Origin: Tannerella sp.
Lineage (GTDB): Bacteria > Bacteroidota > Bacteroidia > Bacteroidales > Tannerellaceae
Length of the DNA stretch: 64,000 nucleotides
Assembly (NCBI GenBank): GCA_031285565.1
Contig: JAITVY010000030.1
Coordinates: 1 to 64,000 of the forward strand
Direction: 5' to 3'
Shown: positions 1 through 8,739 of the stretch, piece after piece
How the letters are laid out: each line of letters begins with the position of its first letter
How positions within the stretch are numbered: position 1 is the first letter of the stretch
Notes under the pieces: model-generated
The model's database searches: none
Seen by the model: only the letters and a program-made list of their open reading frames with translations
Told to the model about the DNA's origin: nothing
Made by a program: the position numbers and the translations under genes

Positions 1-100
1 TCCTTTAAGATAGTGATTCCCAGAAGATTGAGCAAATATTTAATGCGTTTATTTTATTGATAATTAATATTTTAACATAATAATCGGCGAGCAGTTTCAA

Positions 101-916
101 CTACTGATTCGCATTATTATTTATTCTGAACTCAATATTCAAATTGTATTGTTCTTCGATAGGCACTGCTTTTCTTGAATTCTTATTGATATCCTTTCCT
201 TCTTCAGACCATAAATAGGGATAAAAACTGAATACCTCATTTCCACTTATTTTTGACACATCCGTTTTCCAACCGGTCCATCTGAGCCCTTCATAAAAAT
301 CATCAATATTTCCATTGAAACAAAAGTTTAAAAATTCGGTATATGATATATCCAACGGTTCATATTCGAGGTTATCAGGAGAGAAATAATAGACTTTACC
401 CGGATCATTGCCAAGCCCACCACCGTTAAGCAGAAAAAAGCCTCCTATTACATCATCTGCTATTAATAAAAAGGGAGAAGCCTGTCCAAAATCCTCAAAC
501 GCTTTTCCTTTATTCCAATCCGGAAACGAACGATTCAGCTTTTCACTACCCGATCCAAGAACCCTTATCCAGCCATTATCAATTAAAAGGCCACCTGTCA
601 TATACACAATTGCACCCATTGGAGAACGCGTGGTCACCTGCGTCTTAAATAATGCATCCTGTGCTTTTACACTGTCGGCAGGTAAAACCTCCACCTTATT
701 CTTGGCATCTTTTATCCATTGTTCTACAATCGGCCAGCTGGGATCTGCTGTATTTATTAATTCTTTAATCGGCCGCATTTTGTTTACCGTATTTTGCGTT
801 TCCATAACTATTGTATCTGAATTTTGAGAAATTTCTTCTGCCGCCTTTCCAGTAGCATTCCCGGCACATGATGATAACAAAATCACGATGGTCAAATCTA
901 ATAATAAATGTTTCAT
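101..916 (-). CDS. DUF2625 family lipoprotein
   Basis: A 271-residue protein with a short lipoprotein signal whose lipobox ends in LSSC (Cys17), so it is probably anchored in a membrane facing the periplasm or cell surface. After a linker, residues from about 48 on match my memory of the DUF2625 family: an ELINTADPSWP segment, TTRSPMGAIVY (about 95-105), a GSGSEKLNRSFPDWN stretch, and a glycine-rich NGGGLG segment. The biochemical function of DUF2625 is unknown; most relatives are cytoplasmic, so the lipoprotein form is a modest oddity. It is the last gene of a long minus-strand run of small hypothetical genes. Family assignment is from remembered motifs, not a search. Confidence 0.8.
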   Translation of the reverse strand: MKHLLLDLTIVILLSSCAGNATGKAAEEISQNSDTIVMETQNTVNKMRPIKELINTADPSWPIVEQWIKDAKNKVEVLPADSVKAQDALFKTQVTTRSPMGAIVYMTGGLLIDNGWIRVLGSGSEKLNRSFPDWNKGKAFEDFGQASPFLLIADDVIGGFFLLNGGGLGNDPGKVYYFSPDNLEYEPLDISYTEFLNFCFNGNIDDFYEGLRWTGWKTDVSKISGNEVFSFYPYLWSEEGKDINKNSRKAVPIEEQYNLNIEFRINNNANQ

Positions 917-1030
917 ATATTTACTGTTATATTTTTTGAGTTATTTTTCAATATAATATGGCGCCCATCCCATTCTACTTATCTTTTATCTCTTCTAATA
1001 TTATTCTGATCTGTTTGAAATATCGTATCA

Positions 1031-1639
1031 TTAATAAAACTGCATTATTGTTTCAATCTCGCCTGTATCTTCATTCAGAAATATATAGACCATCCCGTCA
1101 TCATGGAACAATTTGTTTTTCAACTCTAATTGTCCTACAAAATATAAAGGCTTTTCATCTTTTATGATCCATGCAGGGCTTTGCAACCAATGGGGCGGTT
1201 TACTCTGAAATCTGAAATACTTCTCAAAATTAGTTCGTATTATCTTTTTTAGCTCTGTTTTTGTCAGGTTCTCATCAACAGGCAATATATATTTCTCTAT
1301 AAACGATGTATCAACATCTAAATATTTAGGTTGAGAAGCCAATATCAAATCATAAAGTTCCGGATATTTATTTGTTTTAGAGTAAGTAATCCCTTTTTTA
1401 GCAAAATATAATTCCAATGCGCCAATCGCATTTATCTGACCATCCATTCCGGAATAATCCAACGCTATCAGATAGTTATATAAGTCATTTGCTGCATTCC
1501 CGATATAGGTTCCGCTCCAATCGGTAGACTGCCGAAGCAAGTCTTCCAGTTCTCCATTTATGTACAGTTCATTTTCAAATTCCTGTACAGTCATTTTTCC
1601 TTCTACAAATTTCAAAAGGATAGATGTAACGTTTTCCAT
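1031..1639 (-). CDS. hypothetical protein, possible immunity-type protein
   Basis: A 202-residue soluble, acidic protein with no signal peptide or membrane segment. The N-terminal half looks helical (a KFVEGKMTVQEFENEL segment). The C-terminal part has a PPHWLQSPAWI motif followed by KPLYFVGQLEL and ends in a beta-like segment. WLQ-P-W plus FVGQ arrangements of this kind occur in several small proteins of polymorphic toxin-immunity loci, so an immunity-like role is possible. That is inference; no toxin gene is adjacent. I do not recognise a named family with certainty. Confidence 0.6.
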   Translation of the reverse strand: MENVTSILLKFVEGKMTVQEFENELYINGELEDLLRQSTDWSGTYIGNAANDLYNYLIALDYSGMDGQINAIGALELYFAKKGITYSKTNKYPELYDLILASQPKYLDVDTSFIEKYILPVDENLTKTELKKIIRTNFEKYFRFQSKPPHWLQSPAWIIKDEKPLYFVGQLELKNKLFHDDGMVYIFLNEDTGEIETIMQFY

Positions 1640-2062
1640 AAAATAAATCTTATTACCATTGATTGCACGAATGAAATATATTTAATTGACGCATATTTTG
1701 ACAGCTTAATAATTTTCGTCTGTTTCTCCGTGACCTCAACAATATTCTCCGCACACTTTGCCAAATTTATATCATTATTCAAAATCTTAATCCATTCATT
1801 GACCAAAATCTACAATTTTACTACAAAAAAATGCGAACAAGCAAATTCTCCATAATATTCATAAATATCTAAATTACAATCAATAAAACGACGAATATTA
1901 TCCCCAAAATTCTTTCTCCGCACATTTTGCTCAAAATTACCGGCAATAATGGCTTCCCAATAGCAATGAAAACCTTGTCCCCATTTTTTCATCTTCCAAC
2001 AGTCCGGCATATTGCTGACGACTTTATATAAACTTCAAAAATATACTTACGGAGAAAATCTT
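1640..2062. other. spacer with possible degenerate coding sequence
   Basis: About 420 bp with no convincing gene. Two short minus-strand open frames (1612-1806 and 1810-2010; 64 and 66 codons) lie end to end, and their products do not resemble a folded domain. The spacer carries two imperfect copies of one motif, TTCTCCGCACACTTTG at 1745-1760 and a close relative at 1914-1929, which suggests a decayed repeat or gene remnant. Confidence 0.35.
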
Positions 2063-2821
2063 TTAAGATATATAACGTGTATCCGTTTTAGTGATAATCC
2101 ATTCGCCGTCACGCTTTACGAGCCAAGCTGTCATCCCAGACTCACCATCGTGATACTCCACATAAGCTGCATCAAAATCTTTATTCAGAATAATTATATG
2201 TATAATCGGCTCTTCAAAATAAGTCCCAAATCCTCCTCTAATATAGTATTTGATAAAATCAAATTTTTCACGCCTTTCCAATCTTGTTTCGTGATCCCAC
2301 TTCAAAAAAGCATCAATGTACCGACGATAAGGATCCGTCCACATTATAATTTTGCGTTCTAACAATTTCTCGTTCGGGCGAAAATACATAGTATCATTAC
2401 CTGATGTCATCGCATAATATCTCTCATTTTCATACGAACGAAAAGCAGTATCAATAACAGAGTAATATATTTCGGAAGGAAAAATTGCATACTCACGATA
2501 CCCTTTATAAGAGCTAAATCCGTTATCATGAATTACTTTAAATATCGCATCCATATCGGTGCGATATGGAAGATCCAGTGTGCGGTCCGTTTTAATTGTA
2601 TGTTGATACCAACTTTCAAAAAAGGGACGAAATGCCCCTATATCCCGTTTCTCCCAGGAATCTGCAATAAGATTATACCATGTACTATCTTCAAGTGGTT
2701 CGAGACTCCGCATCCAATATTTTCCTGATGTATCTGCAGGAATACTACATTCTTTTTGCGTACGGCTATTGCACGACACTAAAATCAGCAAGAACAAGAA
2801 AACAAATAATGAATGCTTCAT
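2063..2821 (-). CDS. hypothetical lipoprotein
   Basis: A 252-residue lipoprotein. I chose the ATG at 2821 because it begins a clean signal peptide (MKHSLFVFLFLLILVSC, lipobox Cys17); the open frame extends 24 codons upstream but that part does not look like a signal. The mature protein is rich in aromatic and charged residues. Its last third (a DAAYVEYHDGESG segment, then AWLVKRDGEWIITK) resembles the closing strands of NTF2/SnoaL-like folds, which is only a fold-level guess. It lies 55 bp downstream of the next minus-strand gene and is probably cotranscribed with it. No function is known to me. Confidence 0.65.
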   Translation of the reverse strand: MKHSLFVFLFLLILVSCNSRTQKECSIPADTSGKYWMRSLEPLEDSTWYNLIADSWEKRDIGAFRPFFESWYQHTIKTDRTLDLPYRTDMDAIFKVIHDNGFSSYKGYREYAIFPSEIYYSVIDTAFRSYENERYYAMTSGNDTMYFRPNEKLLERKIIMWTDPYRRYIDAFLKWDHETRLERREKFDFIKYYIRGGFGTYFEEPIIHIIILNKDFDAAYVEYHDGESGMTAWLVKRDGEWIITKTDTRYIS

Positions 2822-2876
2822 ATTTTTGTATTTAATTGTAATAAAGATTGTTTTCATTAATAATCTGTTTAGAACA

Positions 2877-3422
2877 CTACAGCATCTTTCCAATCAACTG
2901 TGCAGATTCGTCACTCAATCGCCTGTAATGTCCTTGTAGATTTACGTGTGATACTTTGCCATCTTTCAGGGGTAAAAGCTTTTCTTTTCCTTTGGCTCCC
3001 AACTGTAACATTTGCAATACAGGTACAGGAATGATACAATCGAAGCGAATTGTCGTGCCATGTCCCAAAGCTGCATCATCCACACAATTACGAGGGACAC
3101 GGTGCCCAAAATGCGGTTTCAGTTTTAATAGTTCCGGCCCATAAGTATCCCACAATTGCCCTTTCGCACAAGATATACCCTCCAAAGCCAGATAAGTATC
3201 AGCATCCTTTATCTCAGATACCTGCATACGTCCTAAAACGAATAAACAACCGTTTTTTATACGCACAGGATATATAAAGTCGCCTACTGAAACTTTTCCC
3301 AATGGAGGTACGGACGTATGAGGCCCACCATACATAACTGTTAGCTCACTTTGTTCACCTGCTTTTTCAAGCATGGTACACCAATCGTTAGGCCATAAAA
3401 TAAAATAAGATGATGATTCCAT
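2877..3422 (-). CDS. hypothetical cytoplasmic protein
   Basis: A 181-residue protein with no signal peptide or membrane segment. The central part (GKVSVGDFIYPVRIKNG then LFVLGRMQVSEI) reads like a small beta-barrel of the PUA/EVE kind that handles modified nucleotides or RNA. This is a resemblance in pattern only. A cysteine- and histidine-containing stretch follows (ISCAKGQLW, HFGHRVPRNC). The downstream lipoprotein gene begins 55 bp after this stop. I do not recognise the family. Confidence 0.65.
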   Translation of the reverse strand: MESSSYFILWPNDWCTMLEKAGEQSELTVMYGGPHTSVPPLGKVSVGDFIYPVRIKNGCLFVLGRMQVSEIKDADTYLALEGISCAKGQLWDTYGPELLKLKPHFGHRVPRNCVDDAALGHGTTIRFDCIIPVPVLQMLQLGAKGKEKLLPLKDGKVSHVNLQGHYRRLSDESAQLIGKML

Positions 3423-3553
3423 TGTTTTTTATATTATTAGAAGATAACAGTCTCTATTATAAATGATGCAAAATCATTCGTTTTTCCACATCACGATTAT
3501 TCCTCATCCGAAATATACGATAATACTTTCAAAACGAACCTTTCCGGATAAAT

Positions 3554-3982
3554 TCATGCAGATTTTTTCATCTTCCAATGAGTTCTTACCTGTGGCTTAC
3601 TTTTATTCAAAATAAAATCGAAACGCATTGTTTTTCTAAAATGATTAGTGTATCGGGCTTGAAACACAGGCGATGGCGTCTGATCGGTGGTGTCCACATG
3701 GATCCAGGTGCTTTGGGCTAATTTAAACAAATACTCTCCGTTTACATCTGTATAAGTTACTTGTTTCTCGCTCGGAGCATAAGATTCGTAAGCTCCCTTA
3801 AAAAAATGATTTCGTAAAACCACTTTTACCCCTTCTTTCGGGTGACCGACCAAATCCGTGACTTTACCTTTCACTGTAACATTACTTACATCCGAATAAA
3901 ACGGGTATAGAAATGCACTCAATATATATAGAAAGAATATTATAACAATCCCTAAGATTATTTTGGCTCTGAGGTACTTCAT
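3554..3982 (-). CDS. membrane-anchored carboxypeptidase-regulatory-like domain protein
   Basis: A 142-residue protein with one N-terminal transmembrane or uncleaved signal segment (about residues 8-27). It is followed by a single carboxypeptidase-D-regulatory-like beta-sandwich (about 34-115), recognisable by VTVKGKVTDLVGHPKEGV and by YTDVNGEYLFKL. Such domains are common in Bacteroidota as N-terminal modules of SusC or peptidases; here it stands alone. Its role is unknown, possibly surface or envelope binding. It lies just downstream of the radical SAM gene, separated by about 100 bp. Confidence 0.7.
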   Translation of the reverse strand: MKYLRAKIILGIVIIFFLYILSAFLYPFYSDVSNVTVKGKVTDLVGHPKEGVKVVLRNHFFKGAYESYAPSEKQVTYTDVNGEYLFKLAQSTWIHVDTTDQTPSPVFQARYTNHFRKTMRFDFILNKSKPQVRTHWKMKKSA

Positions 3983-4081
3983 CGAGCTAATTTTTTTAAT
4001 CTTCTTCGTCTTTAGGCAACAGCAAGAATGATAAACAATGTTGGTAGAGATCTACGACAAATGTTTCAAAGTCAATCTTTC

Positions 4082-5536
4082 TTATTTCCAGAACTCTTTC
4101 AGTTTCATTTTGTCTTTAGACAATTTCGTCACAAAGAAAAACTGAATAAGTTCCCATACCCAAACCCGTTTGCCGATATTCGAATACCAGAACATCGCTT
4201 TCCGGATTCTCTTCTCTTTATGAAAGCATAGTCTCTTCAATGCTTTTGGACGGGTTTGCATAATCACCTCAATCAGCTTCACATAAAGAATCACCTGCCA
4301 GGGTTTCAAATGCTTAATAGCCAGCACCTGATGCTTATAATCCCACTTTCGCTGGTCGGTCAGTATGATTTCTTTATCCTCCGCATCTTTAAAATAAGGT
4401 GTCCATTTGTGAGGCGTAACATATAATAACTGAATCTGGTCAGGATCATAAGTCAAAAGCTGCCTCAAACTATTATAAAAATCTTTTGTCCGCTCTTCGC
4501 CGAAACCAACTACATACGTTGCCATCGACAGTATATTATGCTTCCGAAGCAGTTGAATCGCCTCCCGGTCCTTTGATATCGTTCCGGACTTCTTTATATT
4601 TTTCAGTACTTCCTCACTATAATTTTCAATACCAAGTAAAAACCGTTCAAATCCGGCTTTCTTATAGAGATGAAGAATCTCTGCATCCCTCACGATATTA
4701 TCTGCCCGAATGGATCCGACCAGAATAATATTCATTTTTTTTGCGATCAATGCTTCCAGAAAAGCCTTCCAGGCACTCGCATCTGATGCAGGATTCTCAT
4801 CTGCAAAGTTAAAGACCACCACGCCATATTTTTTGTGCAGCATCTCAAATTCATCAGCAAGCGACTGGGGACTACGATGCCTCCATTTTCGCCAGAATAA
4901 GCTTTGCCCGCAATATGTGCAGGGGTAAGGACATCCTCTCGAAAATTGAATAACTACAGCCTTATGTTTTCCCCAATAAGTGTAATTATAACCATTCATC
5001 AATTCCCAACCGATACGAACTTCATCCAGATTTTTGATGATTTCTGCCGGTAGCGTCTTCGCTGGAACACCACTTATTCTGAATGCCAAACCTTTTAATG
5101 TTCTTGGATTGATCTCATTTTCGAGAGCCAGAATTAAATTTAATGCCGTTTGCTCTCCTTCTCCACAAATAATATAATCAATCTGTGGATTCAATTCCAA
5201 TATTTCTTTCCAATGATAAGTCGGAAATACACCTCCCAGTATGATTCTGATGTCAGGATTTTCCTCTCTGATTAATTTTGTAATCTCATTTATAATTGGT
5301 TGTGCAGACGTTGAACCGGAGTGTCCCAACATAACAACATCCGGTTTTCTCTTTAAAACCTCATCAACAACCTGCGGTATTTTGTAGTTATAATAATCCG
5401 CATCAAACAATTCAACATCGTACCCTGCATCAATCAATGGCCCTCCTATCGACAGCAGCCCCAAAGGAGGCAAATGTTCTTTTGCCAACCGGCTGCCAAT
5501 AGACAAATGCGGAGCGTTTACCAATAATATATTCAT
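4082..5536 (-). CDS. B12-binding domain radical SAM protein
   Basis: A 484-residue protein with a two-domain layout. Residues 1-150 form a Rossmann-like cobalamin-binding module (MNILLVNAPH, PPLGLLSIGGPL, VVMLGHSGSTSAQP, a GGVFPTY turn and ICGEGE). It lacks the classical DxHxxG histidine motif, as BchE-type proteins usually do. A radical SAM barrel follows, with the iron-sulfur motif CPYPCTYC (Cys202, Cys206, Cys209). The C-terminal 120 residues are basic. Members of this class perform radical methylations, cyclisations or ring contractions. No substrate can be read from the context, because the neighbours are hypothetical envelope proteins. Confidence 0.88.
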   Translation of the reverse strand: MNILLVNAPHLSIGSRLAKEHLPPLGLLSIGGPLIDAGYDVELFDADYYNYKIPQVVDEVLKRKPDVVMLGHSGSTSAQPIINEITKLIREENPDIRIILGGVFPTYHWKEILELNPQIDYIICGEGEQTALNLILALENEINPRTLKGLAFRISGVPAKTLPAEIIKNLDEVRIGWELMNGYNYTYWGKHKAVVIQFSRGCPYPCTYCGQSLFWRKWRHRSPQSLADEFEMLHKKYGVVVFNFADENPASDASAWKAFLEALIAKKMNIILVGSIRADNIVRDAEILHLYKKAGFERFLLGIENYSEEVLKNIKKSGTISKDREAIQLLRKHNILSMATYVVGFGEERTKDFYNSLRQLLTYDPDQIQLLYVTPHKWTPYFKDAEDKEIILTDQRKWDYKHQVLAIKHLKPWQVILYVKLIEVIMQTRPKALKRLCFHKEKRIRKAMFWYSNIGKRVWVWELIQFFFVTKLSKDKMKLKEFWK

Positions 5537-5590
5537 GTTGCTATAATAACCTATTACCCGTATCTATTTATAAATTAATTCCTTATTCAA

Positions 5591-6562
5591 TCAATCGGTA
5601 TATGAAATAATAGTTTGTCTTTCCTCTGTCATATTCCCTTTAGTATCATACGAATAATAATTTCTGCTTTCTATATCAGGAAAAATAAGCACTTCTCTAA
5701 TAATCAGATCATTTTCGTAATAAATGCTGTCACCTGTATTCTGCTGGATATCCCATGATATTACCGTTTTCTGAGCGCCATTCGTAATCTCTGTATATTT
5801 AGTGCTGTGTCGGCCCTTATAATAACTATCCTGCGACATATAACCTGGTGATCTTTTTATCTTATATGATAAAACTCCTTCAATATAAACATCCTGTATA
5901 AGCGTATCGCCCGATTGTTCGGCAGTATAATGCTGTAAATGAACCTCATTGTTTAGCCAATCAGTTACTTTTTCCGAAATAACAGTCTCCGTATCATCCT
6001 TATAGGTAACGACAATTTCGCGATGACTGTCATATGCATAATTGGTATTAGATTTGCTGATCTTTCTGTACAACCTGTCTTGCTCATCAAAAAATGATTC
6101 AAATTCAAAATAAATATATTTAGACCCTCCATTATAAGGAGAATCCAAGTAACCGCGACTCACATCTTTAACAACACGCTTTTTATGATCATATACTTTT
6201 AATTCATAAGACGTTGTGTCTTCTCCCTCTATAGATATTATTTCTTTGGAGTTCGGAGTATAATTCGTAATATCAACCACGTTACCATCTTCGCTACTGT
6301 GTATAGCTTCCGTACGAATTACTTCATTACCATTCAATGTATGTAAATAATCAATTTGCCTGGTTGATATGGAGTCTCTGCGATCACCCGCTATTAAATA
6401 CTCTTCCACAATAGTCCTATAAAGCAAACTATCATTATCATAATAGTTTATATATTCCCAAAGTTTTTCCTCACACACAGAAGTTCTTTCCTTCTTTTCT
6501 TCATTATGTCTGCATCCGGCCGACACAATAAACAACAGAGATATCACTATATACTTTTTCAT
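5591..6562 (-). CDS. hypothetical lipoprotein with YD-repeat-like C-terminus
   Basis: A 323-residue lipoprotein with signal MKKYIVISLLFIVSAGC (lipobox Cys17). The body is made of beta-rich segments with recurring tyrosine-aspartate turns (for example YDHKKRVVKD, DEQDRLYRKI, and YDTKGNMTEER near the end). This resembles the YD/RHS-like repeats seen in many Bacteroidota surface proteins. It is far too short for an Rhs toxin. It lies directly upstream of the radical SAM gene (about 55 bp). Function is unknown. Confidence 0.7.
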   Translation of the reverse strand: MKKYIVISLLFIVSAGCRHNEEKKERTSVCEEKLWEYINYYDNDSLLYRTIVEEYLIAGDRRDSISTRQIDYLHTLNGNEVIRTEAIHSSEDGNVVDITNYTPNSKEIISIEGEDTTSYELKVYDHKKRVVKDVSRGYLDSPYNGGSKYIYFEFESFFDEQDRLYRKISKSNTNYAYDSHREIVVTYKDDTETVISEKVTDWLNNEVHLQHYTAEQSGDTLIQDVYIEGVLSYKIKRSPGYMSQDSYYKGRHSTKYTEITNGAQKTVISWDIQQNTGDSIYYENDLIIREVLIFPDIESRNYYSYDTKGNMTEERQTIISYTD

Positions 6563-6959
6563 ACGATATATTATTTTTTACATTAAAAATGTATAGGACA
6601 AACTTCATGAGTGATTTTCATTATATTGATGCTGTTTTATCTCTTATTCCACAAATCAAATAGCAGATAAAAATCATAATAGTGAATAATAAATCAGATA
6701 ACATTATCAAAATATGACCCCTATCTGTCATTTCAATTATAAAATTCAGGATTGTGTCTTATAAATGAGTAAATCATGACATACATGACATAAATATCAT
6801 TCACAATACTAACGACATACCTCCGGTTATCCGCAAAATATAAGGAATTACCCAAAGCTCATCAAAATCAAGAAAGCTCCGGTTACTCTGAACAAATATA
6901 CGTATATTGATATTTCCACTAATTCTCCGTATTTCAATGATCCGCCGCCACGGCCTATT
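6563..6959. other. AT-rich intergenic spacer
   Basis: About 400 bp between two minus-strand genes with no open frame that looks real and no strong hairpin. A short CTCCGGTTA-like motif occurs twice (near 6817 and 6884). I see nothing else. Confidence 0.5.
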
Positions 6960-7607
6960 TCATTGGCTCAAAGCACTATTACAATCCTTTTTCGCACATG
7001 TTGCGGCAAAAAACCAATGATATACCACCATCGAAGTATCAGAAATAGAATAAGCCGCATTTTCATTCAGCTGCTCTCCCTGCCAGGTTCCCAATGGGGT
7101 GATTTGATTATCAGCATATAGTAACAACGTTACCTTGCCGCCCGGATGCATTTGCGCTATAATAACAAAATCAAGTTCCTGAAACGGACTTGGAGCGCTT
7201 TTCTTTTGTATACCTTCTAAATATTTACGGGGAAGATCAACATGAAGTTTCCACTCGGAATCTTCTTCAAGTATAGCCCAATGAAGTTCTGCTTTTTCGG
7301 GAAATATCTTTCTTTCATCTCTGTTTCTCCACGGATAGTATAACCTTTCTTCCTCAGATTTTACTTTGTATATTATATCCGGAACATCTCCGTAGTAATA
7401 TGCACCCCAATCATAATACTTTTCTTTTTCCGAAAAAGCCTTATAAGAAAATATCTCCGTAGTAACATCCGTTGAAGAAATAACACCGATATTCCAGATA
7501 TACCGTTGAAACCTGTGGTATTCAAATTCTTTATATACCAGTATCAATAGTAAGACTCCTAATATAAGAACCAATAACCGGTTGGATTTGTCTTTTATGA
7601 ATTTCAT
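6960..7607 (-). CDS. DUF2931-like membrane-anchored protein
   Basis: A 215-residue protein with an N-terminal transmembrane anchor (about residues 8-27, LLVLILGVLLLILVY). The rest is predicted outside the cytoplasm. Motifs such as WNIGVISS, a GDVPDIIYKV segment and AELHWAILEEDSEWK, with a late GGKVTLLLY strand, resemble the DUF2931 family as I remember it. I chose ATG 7607 because it follows the upstream stop by 4 bp; ATG 7622 would overlap the upstream gene. It forms a tight pair with the small membrane protein before it. Function is unknown. Confidence 0.62.
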   Translation of the reverse strand: MKFIKDKSNRLLVLILGVLLLILVYKEFEYHRFQRYIWNIGVISSTDVTTEIFSYKAFSEKEKYYDWGAYYYGDVPDIIYKVKSEEERLYYPWRNRDERKIFPEKAELHWAILEEDSEWKLHVDLPRKYLEGIQKKSAPSPFQELDFVIIAQMHPGGKVTLLLYADNQITPLGTWQGEQLNENAAYSISDTSMVVYHWFFAATCAKKDCNSALSQ

Positions 7608-7611
7608 TTTA

Positions 7612-7890
7612 TTAAAAGGCATTAGCCAAAGCTAATAAGTATATATAACATAAAAACATTAAAAGTGTTATCACTAACCCAACAGATGCCAGAACAAAAA
7701 AAGTGATACGATATTTTCTATCTTTTTTCTCAATGCATGCAACGAGCAAACTTAAAAACGAGATAGTCCCCGGTATTAACATGGCATAAAAAAAAACGAT
7801 ATCCTCACCCCTGTCTTTATACGAAATCAACAGACAAATTACGATTGCAATTACCGCAATTAAAAATATAGTTTTCCCGATCTTCAGCAT
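7612..7890 (-). CDS. small three-helix membrane protein
   Basis: A 92-residue protein, almost entirely hydrophobic. There are three likely transmembrane helices (about 6-24, 32-50 and 61-88) separated by short basic loops (EKKDRKYR). No recognised family. The next gene starts at or within a few bases of its stop codon, so the two are probably translated together. Function is unknown. Confidence 0.62.
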   Translation of the reverse strand: MLKIGKTIFLIAVIAIVICLLISYKDRGEDIVFFYAMLIPGTISFLSLLVACIEKKDRKYRITFFVLASVGLVITLLMFLCYIYLLALANAF

Positions 7891-7976
7891 ACCGTTATAA
7901 AAAAACTAAATAAATTCCTGTTCGACAGAAATAACATACTTAAAACACCCACTACAATTTATGAGCATACCATAAA

Positions 7977-8726
7977 CTAACAGGCATCCGACTCTTTCGC
8001 AAATAAAATCTTCCCATTCACGACTGATAACATAATATGATAAGCCTCGCCACCATCACCACAGCCGATACTAATGTATAATTCTCCTTCAGAGCCAATA
8101 AAAACAGTCATTCCGTCAACATTAAAATAACTTTTTATCCGGCGGATTGGTAAAGTATATTGTGCACCGTTATTATTAACAGTAAGTTCTTTTATTTCCC
8201 TGTGTTTAACTGTCGTTTCACGCGTAAACTCTGAAACTAAAAGACATTTAGGTATTTCACCATCTATATGAAGTCGTTTATCATCATCCCACGTTACTTC
8301 CAGATATTCAATTTTGTGTGCATCAAAATCAAAAGGCTTCAGAATTAAACGAACTTGTAATGTATCATTTGCACATATAATTGTATCAGACTCACCTCGA
8401 TTTATATGTTTTCTTAACATAGGCATACTATCAAGAGAACAAATATTTTTTTTGTAAACATAGCCTACAGGCGCCACGTAATCTTTTTTCACCGGAATCC
8501 AGTTCGGAGACATCTTTTCAAAATCAAAATCCTCATCTCCGCAAAAATAATCAGCATCAAAAATCAGCTCGTATTTAGATGCTTTATCAATGATCTTAGC
8601 ATTTGTTGTTGGCTTCTCACGTATATTAGTGTATCCATCCTGATCAGTAACAATATAATATTCCTGAGCTTGAACAGCCAAAATCATCACAGTAAAAAAA
8701 ACAGATAATAAAATTTTTGTCCTCAT
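7977..8726 (-). CDS. secreted SH3b-like domain protein
   Basis: A 249-residue exported protein. I chose ATG 8726 because it starts a standard signal peptide (MRTKILLSVFFTVMILAVQAQ), whereas the longer frame would overlap the upstream gene. Residues 22-55 have the pattern of a bacterial SH3 domain (GYTNIREKPTTNAKI), usually a cell-wall or ligand-binding module. The remaining 190 residues are beta-rich and end in a glycine-rich IGCGDGGEAYH segment of unknown role. It follows the phosphoesterase gene by 13 bp, so the two are probably one operon. Confidence 0.72.
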   Translation of the reverse strand: MRTKILLSVFFTVMILAVQAQEYYIVTDQDGYTNIREKPTTNAKIIDKASKYELIFDADYFCGDEDFDFEKMSPNWIPVKKDYVAPVGYVYKKNICSLDSMPMLRKHINRGESDTIICANDTLQVRLILKPFDFDAHKIEYLEVTWDDDKRLHIDGEIPKCLLVSEFTRETTVKHREIKELTVNNNGAQYTLPIRRIKSYFNVDGMTVFIGSEGELYISIGCGDGGEAYHIMLSVVNGKILFAKESDAC

Positions 8727-8739
8727 AAAAAAACAGGTA

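Noticed and set aside
408-827. Plus-strand open frame of 139 codons
   Set aside because: It is the antisense shadow of the DUF2625 lipoprotein gene, and its product has no domain-like pattern.
3480-3492. TTTTCCACA word resembling a DnaA box
   Set aside because: A single isolated match with no cluster, no AT-rich unwinding array and no dnaA gene.
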